From NCBI RefSeq assembly GCF_014648415.1, contig NZ_BMRB01000008.1, positions 124,001 through 188,000 on the forward strand: a stretch of DNA of 64,000 bases. The letters are read 5' to 3'. The DNA is from Actinokineospora fastidiosa. GTDB taxonomy: Bacteria > Actinomycetota > Actinomycetes > Mycobacteriales > Pseudonocardiaceae. Within the stretch, counting starts at the first letter, position 1. Each line of letters opens with the position of its first letter. The translations under genes were made by a program, and so were the position numbers. Positions 43,319 through 52,541 of this stretch are shown here, piece after piece. The notes under the pieces are model-generated. The model searched no databases. It was given only the letters and a program-made list of their open reading frames with translations, and was not told the DNA's origin.

Positions 43319-44607
43319 AGCCGGTCCTTGGCCGCGCGGAATCCCGACTCGAGGTCGGCCGTGAGGTCCTCGACGCCCTCCAGCCCGACCGACAGGCGCA
43401 CGAGGCCGTCCGACACGCCCGCGACGCGCCGCTCGTCCGGGGTGAGCTGGGAATGCGTGGTGCTGGCCGGGTGCACGATGAGGCTGCGGACGTCCCCGAT
43501 GTTGACCAGCTGGCTGAACAGCTCGGTCCCGTCGATGAAGGCCCGCGCGGCGTCCGCGCCGCCGCGCAGCTCGAAGGAGACCACCGCGCCCGCGCCGCGC
43601 GGCAGGTAGCGGCGCGCGGCGGCGTGCCACGGGCTCGACGGCAGCCCCGCGTAGTGCACGGCGGCGACCTCGTCGCGGCCCTCCAGCCACTCGGCGACGG
43701 CCAGGGCGCTCGCCGAATGCCGCTCCAGACGCAGCGAGAGGGTCTCGATGCCCTGGAGGACAAGGAAGCTCGACAGCGGCGCGATCGCCGCCCCGGTGTC
43801 GCGGAGCCACTGCACGCGCAGCTTCGCCGCGTAGGCGCCGGGGCCGATCGCGGGCCAGTACCGCAGGTCGTGGTAGCTGGGGTCGGGCCGGGTGAACTCG
43901 GGGAAGCGGGCGGGATCCGCGCCGAAGTCGAAGGACCCCGCGTCCACCACGACCCCGGCGACCGCGGTGCCGTGGCCGCCGAGGAACTTCGTCGCCGAGT
44001 GCACGACGATGTCCGCGCCGTGCTCGATCGGGCGCAGCAGGTACGGGGTGGGCACGGTGTTGTCCACCACCAGCGGCACCCCGGCGTCGTCGGCCAGCCC
44101 GGCGACGAGGTCGATGTCGAGCACGTTGGCCCGGGGGTTGCCCAGCGTCTCGGCGAAGAACAGCTTGGTGTTGGGCCGCACGGCCGCGCGCCACTGCGCC
44201 GGGTCGTCGGGATTCTCGACGAAGGTGGTCTCGACGCCCAGTTTCGGCAGCGTGTGGTGGAACAGGTTGTAGGTGCCGCCGTAGAGCGAGGCGCTGGAGA
44301 CCAGGTGGTCGCCCGTGCCCGCGAGGTTGAGGATCGCGGCGGTGGTGGCGGCCTGCCCCGACGCGAAGGCCACCGCGGCCACCCCGCCCTCCAGCGCGGC
44401 GACCCGCTGTTCGAGCACGTCCTGCGTCGGGTTGTTGATGCGCGTGTAGATGTTGCCGGGCTCGGCGAGGCTGAACAGGTCGGCCGCGTGCCGGGTGTCC
44501 CGGAACGCGTACGAGGTGGTCTGGTAGATCGGCGTCGCGCGGGCCCCGGTCGCGGGGTCGGGCGCGGCCCCGGCGTGGATCTGGCGGGTCTCGAAGGACC
44601 AGGTCAT
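43315..44607 (-). CDS. metY: O-acetylhomoserine (thiol)-lyase
   Basis: A 430-residue PLP enzyme of the Cys/Met metabolism family. It begins FETRQIHAGAAPDPATGARATPIYQTTSY, in two parts, with ASGQAATTAAILNLA and the PLP lysine in VHSATKFLGGHGTA. It makes homocysteine from O-acetylhomoserine and sulfide, using the product of metX. The ATG at 44607 has little ribosome-binding sequence beyond AGGGGA. A 7-bp hairpin lies about 55-80 bases upstream; no SAM riboswitch core was recognised. Confidence 0.95.
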   Translation of the reverse strand: MTWSFETRQIHAGAAPDPATGARATPIYQTTSYAFRDTRHAADLFSLAEPGNIYTRINNPTQDVLEQRVAALEGGVAAVAFASGQAATTAAILNLAGTGDHLVSSASLYGGTYNLFHHTLPKLGVETTFVENPDDPAQWRAAVRPNTKLFFAETLGNPRANVLDIDLVAGLADDAGVPLVVDNTVPTPYLLRPIEHGADIVVHSATKFLGGHGTAVAGVVVDAGSFDFGADPARFPEFTRPDPSYHDLRYWPAIGPGAYAAKLRVQWLRDTGAAIAPLSSFLVLQGIETLSLRLERHSASALAVAEWLEGRDEVAAVHYAGLPSSPWHAAARRYLPRGAGAVVSFELRGGADAARAFIDGTELFSQLVNIGDVRSLIVHPASTTHSQLTPDERRVAGVSDGLVRLSVGLEGVEDLTADLESGFRAAKDRL

Positions 44608-44661
44608 GGCATGTCCCCTGTCAGCGGGAGTGGGGGTGGATGCCGGCGATCGTGGCACGCG

Positions 44662-44688
44662 GCGGGACTGCCGCGCGGAGCGTCCCGC
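44662..44688. promoter_or_regulatory. Hairpin in the metY leader
   Basis: Arms GCGGGAC (44662-44668) and GTCCCGC (44682-44688) with a 13-base loop, in the region just upstream of metY on the minus strand. It may be an operator or a leader structure. Confidence 0.4.
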
Positions 44689-44720
44689 ATTGTGAAATGT
44701 CATTCCATCGACCTGGTGGC

Positions 44721-44757
44721 GGCGGGCCGAACCGGCCGGTGACCGGCTCGGCCCGCC
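44721..44757 (-). terminator. Terminator of the sugar ABC transporter operon
   Basis: Fifteen-base arms (44721-44735 and 44743-44757) pair with one G-U, 4 bases past the last permease stop. Confidence 0.8.
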
Positions 44758-44761
44758 GGTG

Positions 44762-45739
44762 TCAGGTCCCCGGCCCTCGGCGGACGATGAGGCGCTGCAA
44801 GGCGATGAAGGCCAGCAGCAGCACGCCGATGACGATCTTGGTCCACCACGAGCTGAGGGTGCCCTCGAACGAGATGAGGGTCTGCACGGTGCCGAGCACC
44901 AGCACGCCCACCAGCGAGCCCGCCACGTAGCCCACGCCGCCCGCCAGCAGGGTGCCGCCGATCACGACCGCGGCGATGACGTCCAGCTCCATGCCCACCG
45001 CGTGCAGGCCGTAACCGGAGAGCATGTAGAGGCCGAACAGCAGCCCGCCCAGCGCGGAGCAGAAGCCGCTGACGACGTACACGCCGACCTTCGCCCGGCC
45101 GGTGGCCAGGCCCATCAGCCGGGCCGACGACTCGCTGCCGCCCACCGCGTAGACCGTGCGCCCGAAGCGCGTCAGGTGCAGGACGTACGCCCCGGCCACC
45201 AGCACGAGCAGGGCGACGACCACGGCGTAGGTGATCACGACGCCGCCGCCCAGCCCGATGGTGTCGGTGGCGGCCGCCCGGAACGCCGGGTCCTTGATGG
45301 ACACCGACTCGACGCTGATCAGGAAGCACAGGCCGCGGGCGAGGAACATGCCCGCCAGCGTCACGATGAACGGCTGCACCTGGAAGTGGTGGATCACCAG
45401 GCCCATCAGCAGGCCCAGCGTGCTGCCCGAGGCCAGCACGGCCAGCACCGACAGCCAGACCGGCCAGCCAGCCTGCAGCGTCGCCGCGGCGATCATCGTC
45501 GACAGCGCCAGCACCGAGCCGACCGACAGGTCGATGCCGCCGGTGAGGATCACAAACGTCATGCCCACGGCGAGCACGATGAGGTGGGCGTTGTCGATGA
45601 ACAGGTTCGCGACCACCTGGCCGGAGGCGAAGCCCTCGTAGCGGACCGAGCCCGCGCCGAAGGTCAGCACGAAGACCGCGAACGTGGCCACGACGGGCAG
45701 GAAGCGCCGCGGGATCCGCGTGGGGGCCATGGCGGTCAT
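44762..45739 (-). CDS. Sugar ABC transporter permease, YjfF/RbsC type
   Basis: A 325-residue permease with about eight to ten membrane segments. Family marks are GMTFVILTGGIDLSVGSVLAL and the C-terminal AVVIGGTLLAGGVGYVAGSLVG. The ATG at 45739 overlaps the stop of the first permease (ATGA). Last gene of the operon. Closest in layout to YjfF of the galactofuranose importer; by regulon it probably carries arabinose in furanose or pyranose form. Confidence 0.92.
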   Translation of the reverse strand: MTAMAPTRIPRRFLPVVATFAVFVLTFGAGSVRYEGFASGQVVANLFIDNAHLIVLAVGMTFVILTGGIDLSVGSVLALSTMIAAATLQAGWPVWLSVLAVLASGSTLGLLMGLVIHHFQVQPFIVTLAGMFLARGLCFLISVESVSIKDPAFRAAATDTIGLGGGVVITYAVVVALLVLVAGAYVLHLTRFGRTVYAVGGSESSARLMGLATGRAKVGVYVVSGFCSALGGLLFGLYMLSGYGLHAVGMELDVIAAVVIGGTLLAGGVGYVAGSLVGVLVLGTVQTLISFEGTLSSWWTKIVIGVLLLAFIALQRLIVRRGPGT

Positions 45740-46722
45740 CGGGCCGCCACCTCCTCGGCTCGGGCCGGGCGGCGCAGCAGGGCCGCGGAGCGCGGCGACT
45801 GCAGCAGGCACACGGCGATCACGACGACGGCCTTGAAGACCAGGGTGACGTTGGGCGGCACGCCGATCGTGTAGACGGTGGTGGTCAGCGTCTGGATGAC
45901 CAGGGCGCCGATCAGGGTGCCGACCAGCGAGTACCGGCCGCCCGCCAGGGACGTGCCGCCGATGACCACGGCCAGGATCGCGTCCATCTCGATCCACAGG
46001 CCGATGTTGTTGGCGTCGGCGGAGTTGACGTTGGAGCTGATCATCAGCCCGGCCACGCCCGAGCAGACGGCGATGAAGACGTAGACCGTCCAGACGATCG
46101 TCCGCGAGCGCACCCCGGCCAGCCTGCTGGCCTCCGGGTTCACCCCGACGGCCTCGATCAGCATGCCGAGCGCCGTGCGGCGGGTGAGCAGCGCGACGCC
46201 AGCCAGCGCGGCCAGGCTGATCAGGATGGCGATAGGCAGCACCAGGAAGCCCGCGCCGACCTGGCTGTAGAGGTCGTCGGAGACGGTGATGATCTGGCCC
46301 TCGGTGAGCAGCATGGCCAGGCCGCGCCCGGCGATCATCAGCACGAGCGTGGCGATGATCGGCTGGATGCCGACGACCGTCACGAGGAAGCCGTTCCACA
46401 CCCCCAGCAGCGCCGAGAGGCCCAGGGCCAGCAGCATCGCGGTGATCGCGTCGCCGCCGGAGGCGATGTGCGTGCACGCGACCGCGGCGGCGATCGCGGC
46501 GATCGCGCCGACGGACAGATCGATGCCCCGGGTGGCGATGACCAGGGTCATGCCGAGCGCGATGAGCAGTGTGGGCGCGCCGTTGCGCAGGATGTCGACG
46601 GTGCTGCCGAACAGGTGCCCGTCCTGGAAGCGCAGCTCCAGGAACGACGGGGTGACCACGACGTTCAGCACGATCAGGGCGGCCAGCGCCGCGAGCGGCC
46701 AGAGCAGGCGGTTGGCGCTCAC
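45736..46722 (-). CDS. Sugar ABC transporter permease, YtfT/RbsC type
   Basis: A 328-residue permease. GMTLVIATRGIDLSVGAIAAI and AVVIGGTSLAGGRYSLVGTLIG are the family marks, and an acidic C-terminal end (RPARAEEVAAR) follows. The GTG at 46722 overlaps the ATPase stop (GTGA), indicating translational coupling. Confidence 0.92.
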   Translation of the reverse strand: MSANRLLWPLAALAALIVLNVVVTPSFLELRFQDGHLFGSTVDILRNGAPTLLIALGMTLVIATRGIDLSVGAIAAIAAAVACTHIASGGDAITAMLLALGLSALLGVWNGFLVTVVGIQPIIATLVLMIAGRGLAMLLTEGQIITVSDDLYSQVGAGFLVLPIAILISLAALAGVALLTRRTALGMLIEAVGVNPEASRLAGVRSRTIVWTVYVFIAVCSGVAGLMISSNVNSADANNIGLWIEMDAILAVVIGGTSLAGGRYSLVGTLIGALVIQTLTTTVYTIGVPPNVTLVFKAVVVIAVCLLQSPRSAALLRRPARAEEVAAR

Positions 46723-48263
46723 CCGGCCACCGCCGTCGGCTCGGGGTGCGCGGCGATGCGGGTCATCACCGCGTCGACCGTGACCTCGCCACCGCGCAGC
46801 TCCCCGACGACGCGCCGGTCGCGCAGCACGACCACGCGGTCGGACACGCGCACCACCTCCTCCAACTCGGCGGAGATGAACACCACCGCCATGCCGTCGG
46901 CGGCCAGGTCGGCCACCACCTTCTGGATCTGGGCCTTGGCGCCGACATCGATGCCGCGGGTGGGCTCGTCGAGGATGAGCACCTTCGGCCGGGTGACCAG
47001 CCAGCGGGCCAGCAGCACCTTCTGCTGGTTGCCGCCGGACAGCGTGCCGATGACCGCGTCCGGGTCGGCTGGCCGGATGTCCAGCTTCCCGATGAACTCC
47101 GCCACCAGCGCGTCCGCCGTCCGGCGCGGGATCGGCCGCGCCCAGCCGCGCGCGGCCTGCAGCGCGAGCACGAGGTTGTCGCGGATGGTCAGGTCGGCGA
47201 CCAGGCCGTCGGCCTTGCGGTCCTCCGAGGAGAACGCGACGCCGCGGGCGATCAGGGACCGGGGGCCGCGGACGCGGACCGGCGTCCCGCCGACGACCAG
47301 CCTGCCGGTGTCGGCGCGGTCCGCGCCGAACAGCAGCCGGGCCAGCTCGGTGCGGCCCGAGCCGAGCAGCCCGGCCAGCCCGACGACCTCGCCCGCGTGC
47401 AGGTCGAGGTCGAACGGCGCGATCGCGCCCGCGCGGCCGACGCCCTCGGCCCGCAGCACGACGTCGGCGCCGGGGGAGTGGCGCTCCCCCCGCCGCTCCA
47501 CCTCGGCCAGCGCGCCGAGCTCGCGGCCGATCATGGCCGACACCAGCGCCATGCGGTCCAGCTCCTCGGTGCGCCACTCGCCGACGAGACGGCCGTTGCG
47601 CAGCACGGTCATCCGGTCGGAGATCTCGTAGACCTGGTCGAGGAAGTGGGAGACGAACAGGATCGCCACGCCGTCGTCGCGCAGCACCCGCAGGATGCGG
47701 AACAGCTCGGCGACCTCCTCGGCGTCCAGACTGGACGTCGGCTCGTCGAGCACCAGCACCCGCGCGTCGACCGTCAGCGCCCTGGCGATGGCGACCAGCT
47801 GCTGCACCGCGATCGGGTGGCTGCCCAGCGTGGAGCCGGGATCGATGGCCAGGCCGATGCGGGCCAGCAGTTCGGCGGCGCGCGCCCGGGTGGCCTTGCC
47901 GTCGATGCGGCCGAACCTCCTCGGCTCACGGCCCAGCAGGATGTTCTCCGCCACCGACAGGTTCGCGCAGAGGTTGACCTCCTGGTACACCGTGGCTATG
48001 CCCGCCTCCTGCGCCTGGCCGGGCCCGGTGAAGGAGACCTGCGCGCCGTCGAGGCGGATCTCGCCGGTGTTGTGGGTGTGCACGCCGGTCAGGGTCTTGA
48101 TCAGGGTGGACTTCCCGGCCCCGTTCTCGCCCATCAGGGCGTGCACCTCGCCGGGGAACAGCCGGAAGTCGACCGCCGAGAGCGCCTTCACGCCCGGGAA
48201 CCCGATGGAGATCCCGCGCATGTCGACCACCGGGTCGGGGCCACCCCGTGGGGAATCGGTCAT
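46719..48263 (-). CDS. Sugar ABC transporter ATPase, two-domain (RbsA/YtfR) type
   Basis: A 514-residue protein with two ABC domains. The first has Walker A GENGAGKST and Walker B VLVLDEPTSSLD; the second has a degenerate Walker A (GLLGSGRTE) as is normal in this family, signature LSGGNQQK and LILDEPTRGID. It energises uptake of a monosaccharide. The ATG at 48263 begins MTDSPRGGPDPVVDMRG. It follows the binding-protein gene by 110 bases. Confidence 0.94.
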   Translation of the reverse strand: MTDSPRGGPDPVVDMRGISIGFPGVKALSAVDFRLFPGEVHALMGENGAGKSTLIKTLTGVHTHNTGEIRLDGAQVSFTGPGQAQEAGIATVYQEVNLCANLSVAENILLGREPRRFGRIDGKATRARAAELLARIGLAIDPGSTLGSHPIAVQQLVAIARALTVDARVLVLDEPTSSLDAEEVAELFRILRVLRDDGVAILFVSHFLDQVYEISDRMTVLRNGRLVGEWRTEELDRMALVSAMIGRELGALAEVERRGERHSPGADVVLRAEGVGRAGAIAPFDLDLHAGEVVGLAGLLGSGRTELARLLFGADRADTGRLVVGGTPVRVRGPRSLIARGVAFSSEDRKADGLVADLTIRDNLVLALQAARGWARPIPRRTADALVAEFIGKLDIRPADPDAVIGTLSGGNQQKVLLARWLVTRPKVLILDEPTRGIDVGAKAQIQKVVADLAADGMAVVFISAELEEVVRVSDRVVVLRDRRVVGELRGGEVTVDAVMTRIAAHPEPTAVAG

Positions 48264-48373
48264 CGCCGAACTTTCGTCGTCGGTGGAACGCGGCCCCCGC
48301 CACCGCCTCACGCGGACCAGGGCGTCCGTGGTGGCGGGGACCGCGGCTGGGGGATGGGCGGACAGGCCAGGTC

Positions 48374-49351
48374 TCAGTACTGCCGCTCGGGAAGGACCGC
48401 CTTGGCCTGCTCGGGGGTGAAGGTGGTCTCCTCGGTCACCACCCGGGCGGGGACCTCCTCGCCCGCGACGACCTTGGCGGCGAGGTCCATCAGCTGCTCG
48501 CCCAGCAGCGGGTTGCACTCGACGATGAAGTTGATCTCGCCGTTGGCCAGGGCGGTCATGCCGTCCTTGACCGCGTCAACGGTCACGATCTTGATGTCCG
48601 TGCCGGGCTTCTTGCCCGCGGCCTTGATCGCCTCGATGGCGCCGAGCCCCATGTCGTCGTTGTGGGCGTAGACGACGTCGATGTCCGGGGTGGACTTGAG
48701 GAACGCCTCCATGACCTGCTTGCCGCCGGACCGGGTGAAGTCCCCGCTCTGCGTGGCGACGATCTTGATGTCCGGCCGCGCCGCGATGACCTCCTCGAAG
48801 CCGGTCTTGCGGTCGATGGCGGGCGCCGCCCCGGTCGTGCCCTGCAACTCGACGACGGTGACCGCGCCCTGGGTGTTGTCGACGACCCACTGGCCCGCCT
48901 TGCGGCCCTCCTCCACGAAGTCGGAGCCGAGGAACGTCTTGTAGAGCGAGGTGTCCTCGGAGTCGATCGCGCGGTCGGTCAGGATCACCGGGATGTCGGC
49001 GCGCTTGGCCTCCAGCAGCACGGTGTCCCAGCCCGTCTCGACGACCGGGCTGAACGCGATGACGTCGACCTTCTGCTGGATGAAGGACCGGATCGCCTTG
49101 ATCTGGTTCTCCTGCTTCTGCTGGGCGTCGGAGAACTTCAGCTCGACGCCCGCCGCGGCGGCGGCCTCCTGGATCGACTTGGTGTTCGCCGTCCGCCAGC
49201 CGCTCTCGGCGCCCACCTGGGAGAAGCCCATGGTGATCCTGTCGTCGCCCTGGGCCGCCCCGCCCGGCGCCGCCGCGCCGTCGCCGCCGCCGCACGCGGC
49301 GAGCGTGGACAGCAGGACCGCGCCGACCGCCGCCGTGATTGTTCTCAACAC
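48374..49351 (-). CDS. Sugar-binding lipoprotein, YtfQ/RbsB type
   Basis: A 325-residue periplasmic-binding-protein type I. The signal TITAAVGAVLLSTLAAC ends in a lipobox, then a Gly/Ala spacer. Ligand-domain marks are TMGFSQVGAESGWRTANTKS, VDVIAFSPVVETGWD and YAHNDDMGLGAIEAIKAAG, closest to the galactofuranose binder YtfQ. The GTG at 49351 has GGAGGAAG 8-9 bases upstream. Its promoter region carries GTGAACGTTCAC, related to the operators of araB and the GH43 genes, so L-arabinose is the probable ligand. Confidence 0.92.
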   Translation of the reverse strand: MLRTITAAVGAVLLSTLAACGGGDGAAAPGGAAQGDDRITMGFSQVGAESGWRTANTKSIQEAAAAAGVELKFSDAQQKQENQIKAIRSFIQQKVDVIAFSPVVETGWDTVLLEAKRADIPVILTDRAIDSEDTSLYKTFLGSDFVEEGRKAGQWVVDNTQGAVTVVELQGTTGAAPAIDRKTGFEEVIAARPDIKIVATQSGDFTRSGGKQVMEAFLKSTPDIDVVYAHNDDMGLGAIEAIKAAGKKPGTDIKIVTVDAVKDGMTALANGEINFIVECNPLLGEQLMDLAAKVVAGEEVPARVVTEETTFTPEQAKAVLPERQY

Positions 49352-49425
49352 GATGCTTCTTCCTCCGTGGTCAACCGTGGCGCCCGCTGTCGGCGAAGCG
49401 CGTGACCCTGGTCACGGGAGCTAGA

Positions 49426-49437
49426 GTGAACGTTCAC
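49426..49437. promoter_or_regulatory. AraR-type operator before the sugar-binding protein gene
   Basis: GTGAACGTTCAC, a perfect 12-base palindrome with central CG, 75 bases upstream of the binding-protein start. With flanking bases it matches the 58990 site at 12 of 14 positions. Confidence 0.6.
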
Positions 49438-49620
49438 AATCCTGCCGTCAACCCCTGCGGAACCACGAATTCGCATCGTTGACACCCCGTGAGCGGCCCC
49501 GTCGGCTGCGTGCCAGCTTTCCTTGCAAGGTACGGCCACCAGGCACTCCTGGTAGTCTGACCACTGTGATCGGCGCGGCGGGACCGTCGCCGGGTCGGTC
49601 GACGGATCGGTTCAGATCCC

Positions 49621-49634
49621 TGTTATCGCTAACA
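49621..49634. promoter_or_regulatory. AraR-type operator before the LacI-family gene
   Basis: TGTTATCGCTAACA, arms TGTTA/TAACA around a central CG, 35 bases before the regulator start. Autoregulation is likely. Confidence 0.65.
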
Positions 49635-49669
49635 AGTATCGAACCGGTAACGACGGAATCGAGGCTGCT

Positions 49670-50701
49670 GTGGACAATGCGACGGCGAGTGGGCGCGTGG
49701 CCAGGGACCCGGCCATGGTCGACGTCGCGCGGCTGGCGGGCGTGTCGCACCAGACGGTGTCGCGGGTCCTCAACGGCCACCCCAACGTCCGCGAGCAGAC
49801 CCGGCTCCGGGTGCGCGCCGCGATGGAGGAGCTGGGCTACCGGCCCAACGCCGCGGCCCGCGCGCTGGTCACGGGCCGCTCGCAGCTGATCGGGGTGGTC
49901 GCCCAGAACTCCACCCTCTACGGGCCGTCGTCGCTGCTGGCCGCGTTCGAGCTGGCCGCGTCCGCGGCGGGCTTCGCCGTCAGCGTCCGGCGGGTGCGGG
50001 AGCTGGACCGGTCCTCGATAGAGGCGGCCCTCGAACAGCACCGCAACCAGCGCGTCGCGGGCATCGTGGCCATAGCGCCCACGGCGTCGGCGAACGAGGC
50101 CCTGGCCACCGTCTCGGCCGGGGTCCCGCTGGTGACCATCGACGGCGACCCCGAGCGCGGCGCGCCGCTGGTGACCGTCGACCAGGAGGCGGGCGCCTAC
50201 GCGGCCACCAAGCACCTGCTCGACGCGGGCCACGCCACGGTGTGGCACGTGTCCGGGCCCGCGGACTGGTTCGACGCCGACGGCCGCGTGCGCGGGTGGC
50301 GCCGTGCGCTCGACGAGGCGGGCGCGGAGGTCCCGCCGCTGGCGGCCGCGGACTGGAGCGCCGCCGCCGGGTACCGCGCCGGGCAGATGTTGGCGCGGAT
50401 GCCAGAGGTCACCGCGGTCTTCGCCGCCAACGACCACCTCGCGCTGGGCATCCTGCGCGCGCTGAGCGAGCGCGGCCGGTCGGTGCCCGACGACGTCAGC
50501 GTGGTCGGCTTCGACGACGTGCCCGAGGCGGAGTTCTTCATCCCGCCGCTGACCACCATCCGGCCGGACTTCGACGCCGTGGCCGCCGAGACGCTCGGCC
50601 TGCTGCTGGCCCAGCTCTCCGGCACCCAGGCGGCCCCGGTGCAGCGCACCCTCGTCCCGGAGCTGGTCGAACGTCGCAGCGTGGCGCCGCCCCAGCGCTG
50701 A
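49670..50701 (+). CDS. LacI-family regulator, probable arabinose repressor
   Basis: A 343-residue LacI protein. The helix-turn-helix reads MVDVARLAGVSHQTVSRVLN with a hinge helix RPNAAARALVTGRS; the sugar-binding core runs to the C-terminus (VFAANDHLALGILRALSERG, VVGFDDVPEAEFF). The GTG at 49670 has GAGG 5 bases upstream. It is divergent from the sugar ABC operon and followed by araB-araD-araA. A family-typical operator precedes its own gene and related sites precede araB and the GH43 genes. LacI-type arabinose repressors (AraR) are known in corynebacteria; the role here is inferred. Confidence 0.9.
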   Translation: MDNATASGRVARDPAMVDVARLAGVSHQTVSRVLNGHPNVREQTRLRVRAAMEELGYRPNAAARALVTGRSQLIGVVAQNSTLYGPSSLLAAFELAASAAGFAVSVRRVRELDRSSIEAALEQHRNQRVAGIVAIAPTASANEALATVSAGVPLVTIDGDPERGAPLVTVDQEAGAYAATKHLLDAGHATVWHVSGPADWFDADGRVRGWRRALDEAGAEVPPLAAADWSAAAGYRAGQMLARMPEVTAVFAANDHLALGILRALSERGRSVPDDVSVVGFDDVPEAEFFIPPLTTIRPDFDAVAAETLGLLLAQLSGTQAAPVQRTLVPELVERRSVAPPQR

Positions 50702-50803
50702 TCACCGTCCGAACGAGGGCCGGGATACACATCCCGGCCCTCGTTTTGTGCACGCTCACTGCGGCTGACACCGCTTGTTGGAACCGGGTCTTGACGGCGA
50801 TCG

Positions 50804-50817
50804 TGTTAACGATAACA
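50804..50817. promoter_or_regulatory. AraR-type operator before araB
   Basis: TGTTAACGATAACA, 41 bases upstream of the araB ATG. TTGACG at 50791-50796 could be the -35, so the operator would cover the -10 region. Confidence 0.65.
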
Positions 50818-50858
50818 CTCGGCGCTGTCCCCCTCTTCCCCCTGACAAGGGCGGCTTC

Positions 50859-52541
50859 ATGACCAACGATGACGACGCGCTGGTGGTGGGTGTCGACTTC
50901 GGCACCCTGTCCGGCCGCGCCGTGGTGGTCCGGGTGCGCGACGGGGCCGAGCTCGGCGCCGCGGTGCACGAGTACCGGCACGGCGTGGTGGACCGGGTCC
51001 TGCCCGCCACCGGCGCCGCGCTCCCCCCGGACTGGGCGCTGCAGGTGCCCCAGGACTACCGCGACGTGCTGCGCTCGGCCGTGCCCGCCGCGCTCGCCGA
51101 CGCCGGGGCCGACCCGGCCAGGGTGATCGGCGTCGGCACCGACTTCACCGCCTGCACGATGGTCCCCACCACCGCCGACGGCACGCCGTTGTGCGAGCTG
51201 CCGGAGTTCGCGGGCAACCCGCACGCCTACGTCAAGCTGTGGCGGCATCACGCCGCCCAGCCGCAGGCCGACCGGATCAACGAGCTGGCCGCCCGGCGGC
51301 GGGAGAAGTGGCTGCCCCGCTACGGCGGGCTGATCTCCGCGGAGTGGGAGTTCGCCAAGGGCCTCGAGTTGCTGGAGGAGGCGCCCGAGGTCTACGCGGC
51401 GATGGACCGCTGGGTCGAGGCCGCCGACTGGATCGTCTGGCAGCTCACCGGCCGCTATGTCCGCAACGCCTGCACCGCCGGGTACAAGGGCGTCTACCAG
51501 GACGGCCGGTACCCGAGCCGGGACTTCCTGGCCGCGCTCGACCCCGGCTTCGCCGACTTCGTCGCCGACAAGGTCGAGCAGCCCATCGGCGCGCTCGGCG
51601 CCAGGGCGGGGACGCTGACCGCGGCGGCCGCCGCGTGGACCGGGCTGCCCGAGGGGATCGCCGTCGCGGTCGGCAACGTCGACGCGCACGTCACCGCGCC
51701 CGCCGCGCGCGCCGTCGAGCCCGGCCAGATGGTGGCGATCATGGGCACGTCGACCTGCCACGTGATGAGCGGCGACGTGCTGCGCGAGGTGCCGGGGATG
51801 TGCGGGGTGGTCGACGGCGGCATCGTCCCCGGGCTCTGGGGTTACGAGGCCGGGCAGAGCGGCGTCGGCGACATCTTCGCCTGGTACATGGAGAACCAGG
51901 TCCCGCCGCGCTACCACGAGCAGGCCAGCGAGCGCGGGATCAGCGTGCACGACCTGCTGTCCGAGCTGGCCGCCGCGCAGGAGATCGGCGAGCACGGGCT
52001 GGTCGCCCTCGACTGGCACAGCGGCAACCGCTCGGTGCTGGTCGACCACGAGCTGTCGGGGATCGTGGTGGGCATGACGCTGGGCACCCGCGCCGAGGAC
52101 GTCTACCGCGCGCTGGTGGAGGCCACGGCGTTCGGCACCCGGGTCATCATCGACTCGTTCACCGACGCGGGCGTGCCGGTGCGCGAGCTGATCGTCGCGG
52201 GCGGCCTGCTGCGCAACCCGCTGCTCATGCAGATCTACGCCGACGTGGTGAACCTGCCGCTGTCGGTGATCGGGTCGGCCCAGGGCCCCGCGCTCGGCTC
52301 GGCGCTGCACGCCGCCGTCGCCGCGGGCGCGTACCCGGACATCCGGGCAGCCTCGGCGGCGATGGGCGCGAAGGAACCGTCGGTGTACCAGCCGGTCCGG
52401 GCGAACGTCGCGGCCTACGAGCGGCTGTTCGCCGAGTACGCCGAGCTCTACGACCACTTCGGGCGCGGCGGCAACGACGTCATGCACCGGCTGCGGGCGA
52501 TCCGGCGCGCGGCCGTCGCCCGGCGCGAGGGGGAGGACTAG
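50859..52541 (+). CDS. araB: Ribulokinase
   Basis: A 560-residue FGGY-family kinase that phosphorylates L-ribulose. It opens VVGVDFGTLSGRAVVV with the nucleotide-binding loop, continues with GVGTDFTACTMVP, ISAEWEFAKGLELL, IMGTSTCHVM and VAGGLLRNPLLMQIYADV, all typical of AraB. The ATG at 50859 has AGGGCGG 4-5 bases upstream; a longer frame reading is not supported. First gene of araB-araD-araA, with a palindromic operator 41 bases upstream. Confidence 0.96.
   Translation: MTNDDDALVVGVDFGTLSGRAVVVRVRDGAELGAAVHEYRHGVVDRVLPATGAALPPDWALQVPQDYRDVLRSAVPAALADAGADPARVIGVGTDFTACTMVPTTADGTPLCELPEFAGNPHAYVKLWRHHAAQPQADRINELAARRREKWLPRYGGLISAEWEFAKGLELLEEAPEVYAAMDRWVEAADWIVWQLTGRYVRNACTAGYKGVYQDGRYPSRDFLAALDPGFADFVADKVEQPIGALGARAGTLTAAAAAWTGLPEGIAVAVGNVDAHVTAPAARAVEPGQMVAIMGTSTCHVMSGDVLREVPGMCGVVDGGIVPGLWGYEAGQSGVGDIFAWYMENQVPPRYHEQASERGISVHDLLSELAAAQEIGEHGLVALDWHSGNRSVLVDHELSGIVVGMTLGTRAEDVYRALVEATAFGTRVIIDSFTDAGVPVRELIVAGGLLRNPLLMQIYADVVNLPLSVIGSAQGPALGSALHAAVAAGAYPDIRAASAAMGAKEPSVYQPVRANVAAYERLFAEYAELYDHFGRGGNDVMHRLRAIRRAAVARREGED

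Larger units (their letters stand above)
49352..49669. other. Divergent promoter region between the sugar-binding protein and LacI-type regulator
   Basis: No gene is seen. The stretch holds two operator-like palindromes of the putative arabinose regulator (49426-49437 and 49621-49634), a CCAGG/CCTGG inverted repeat near 49540-49553, and a TAGTCT -10-like box near 49552. Confidence 0.6.

Noticed and set aside
44608-44700. Possible SAM riboswitch before metY
   Set aside because: A hairpin is present but none of the conserved cores of the SAM riboswitch classes known to me could be found.
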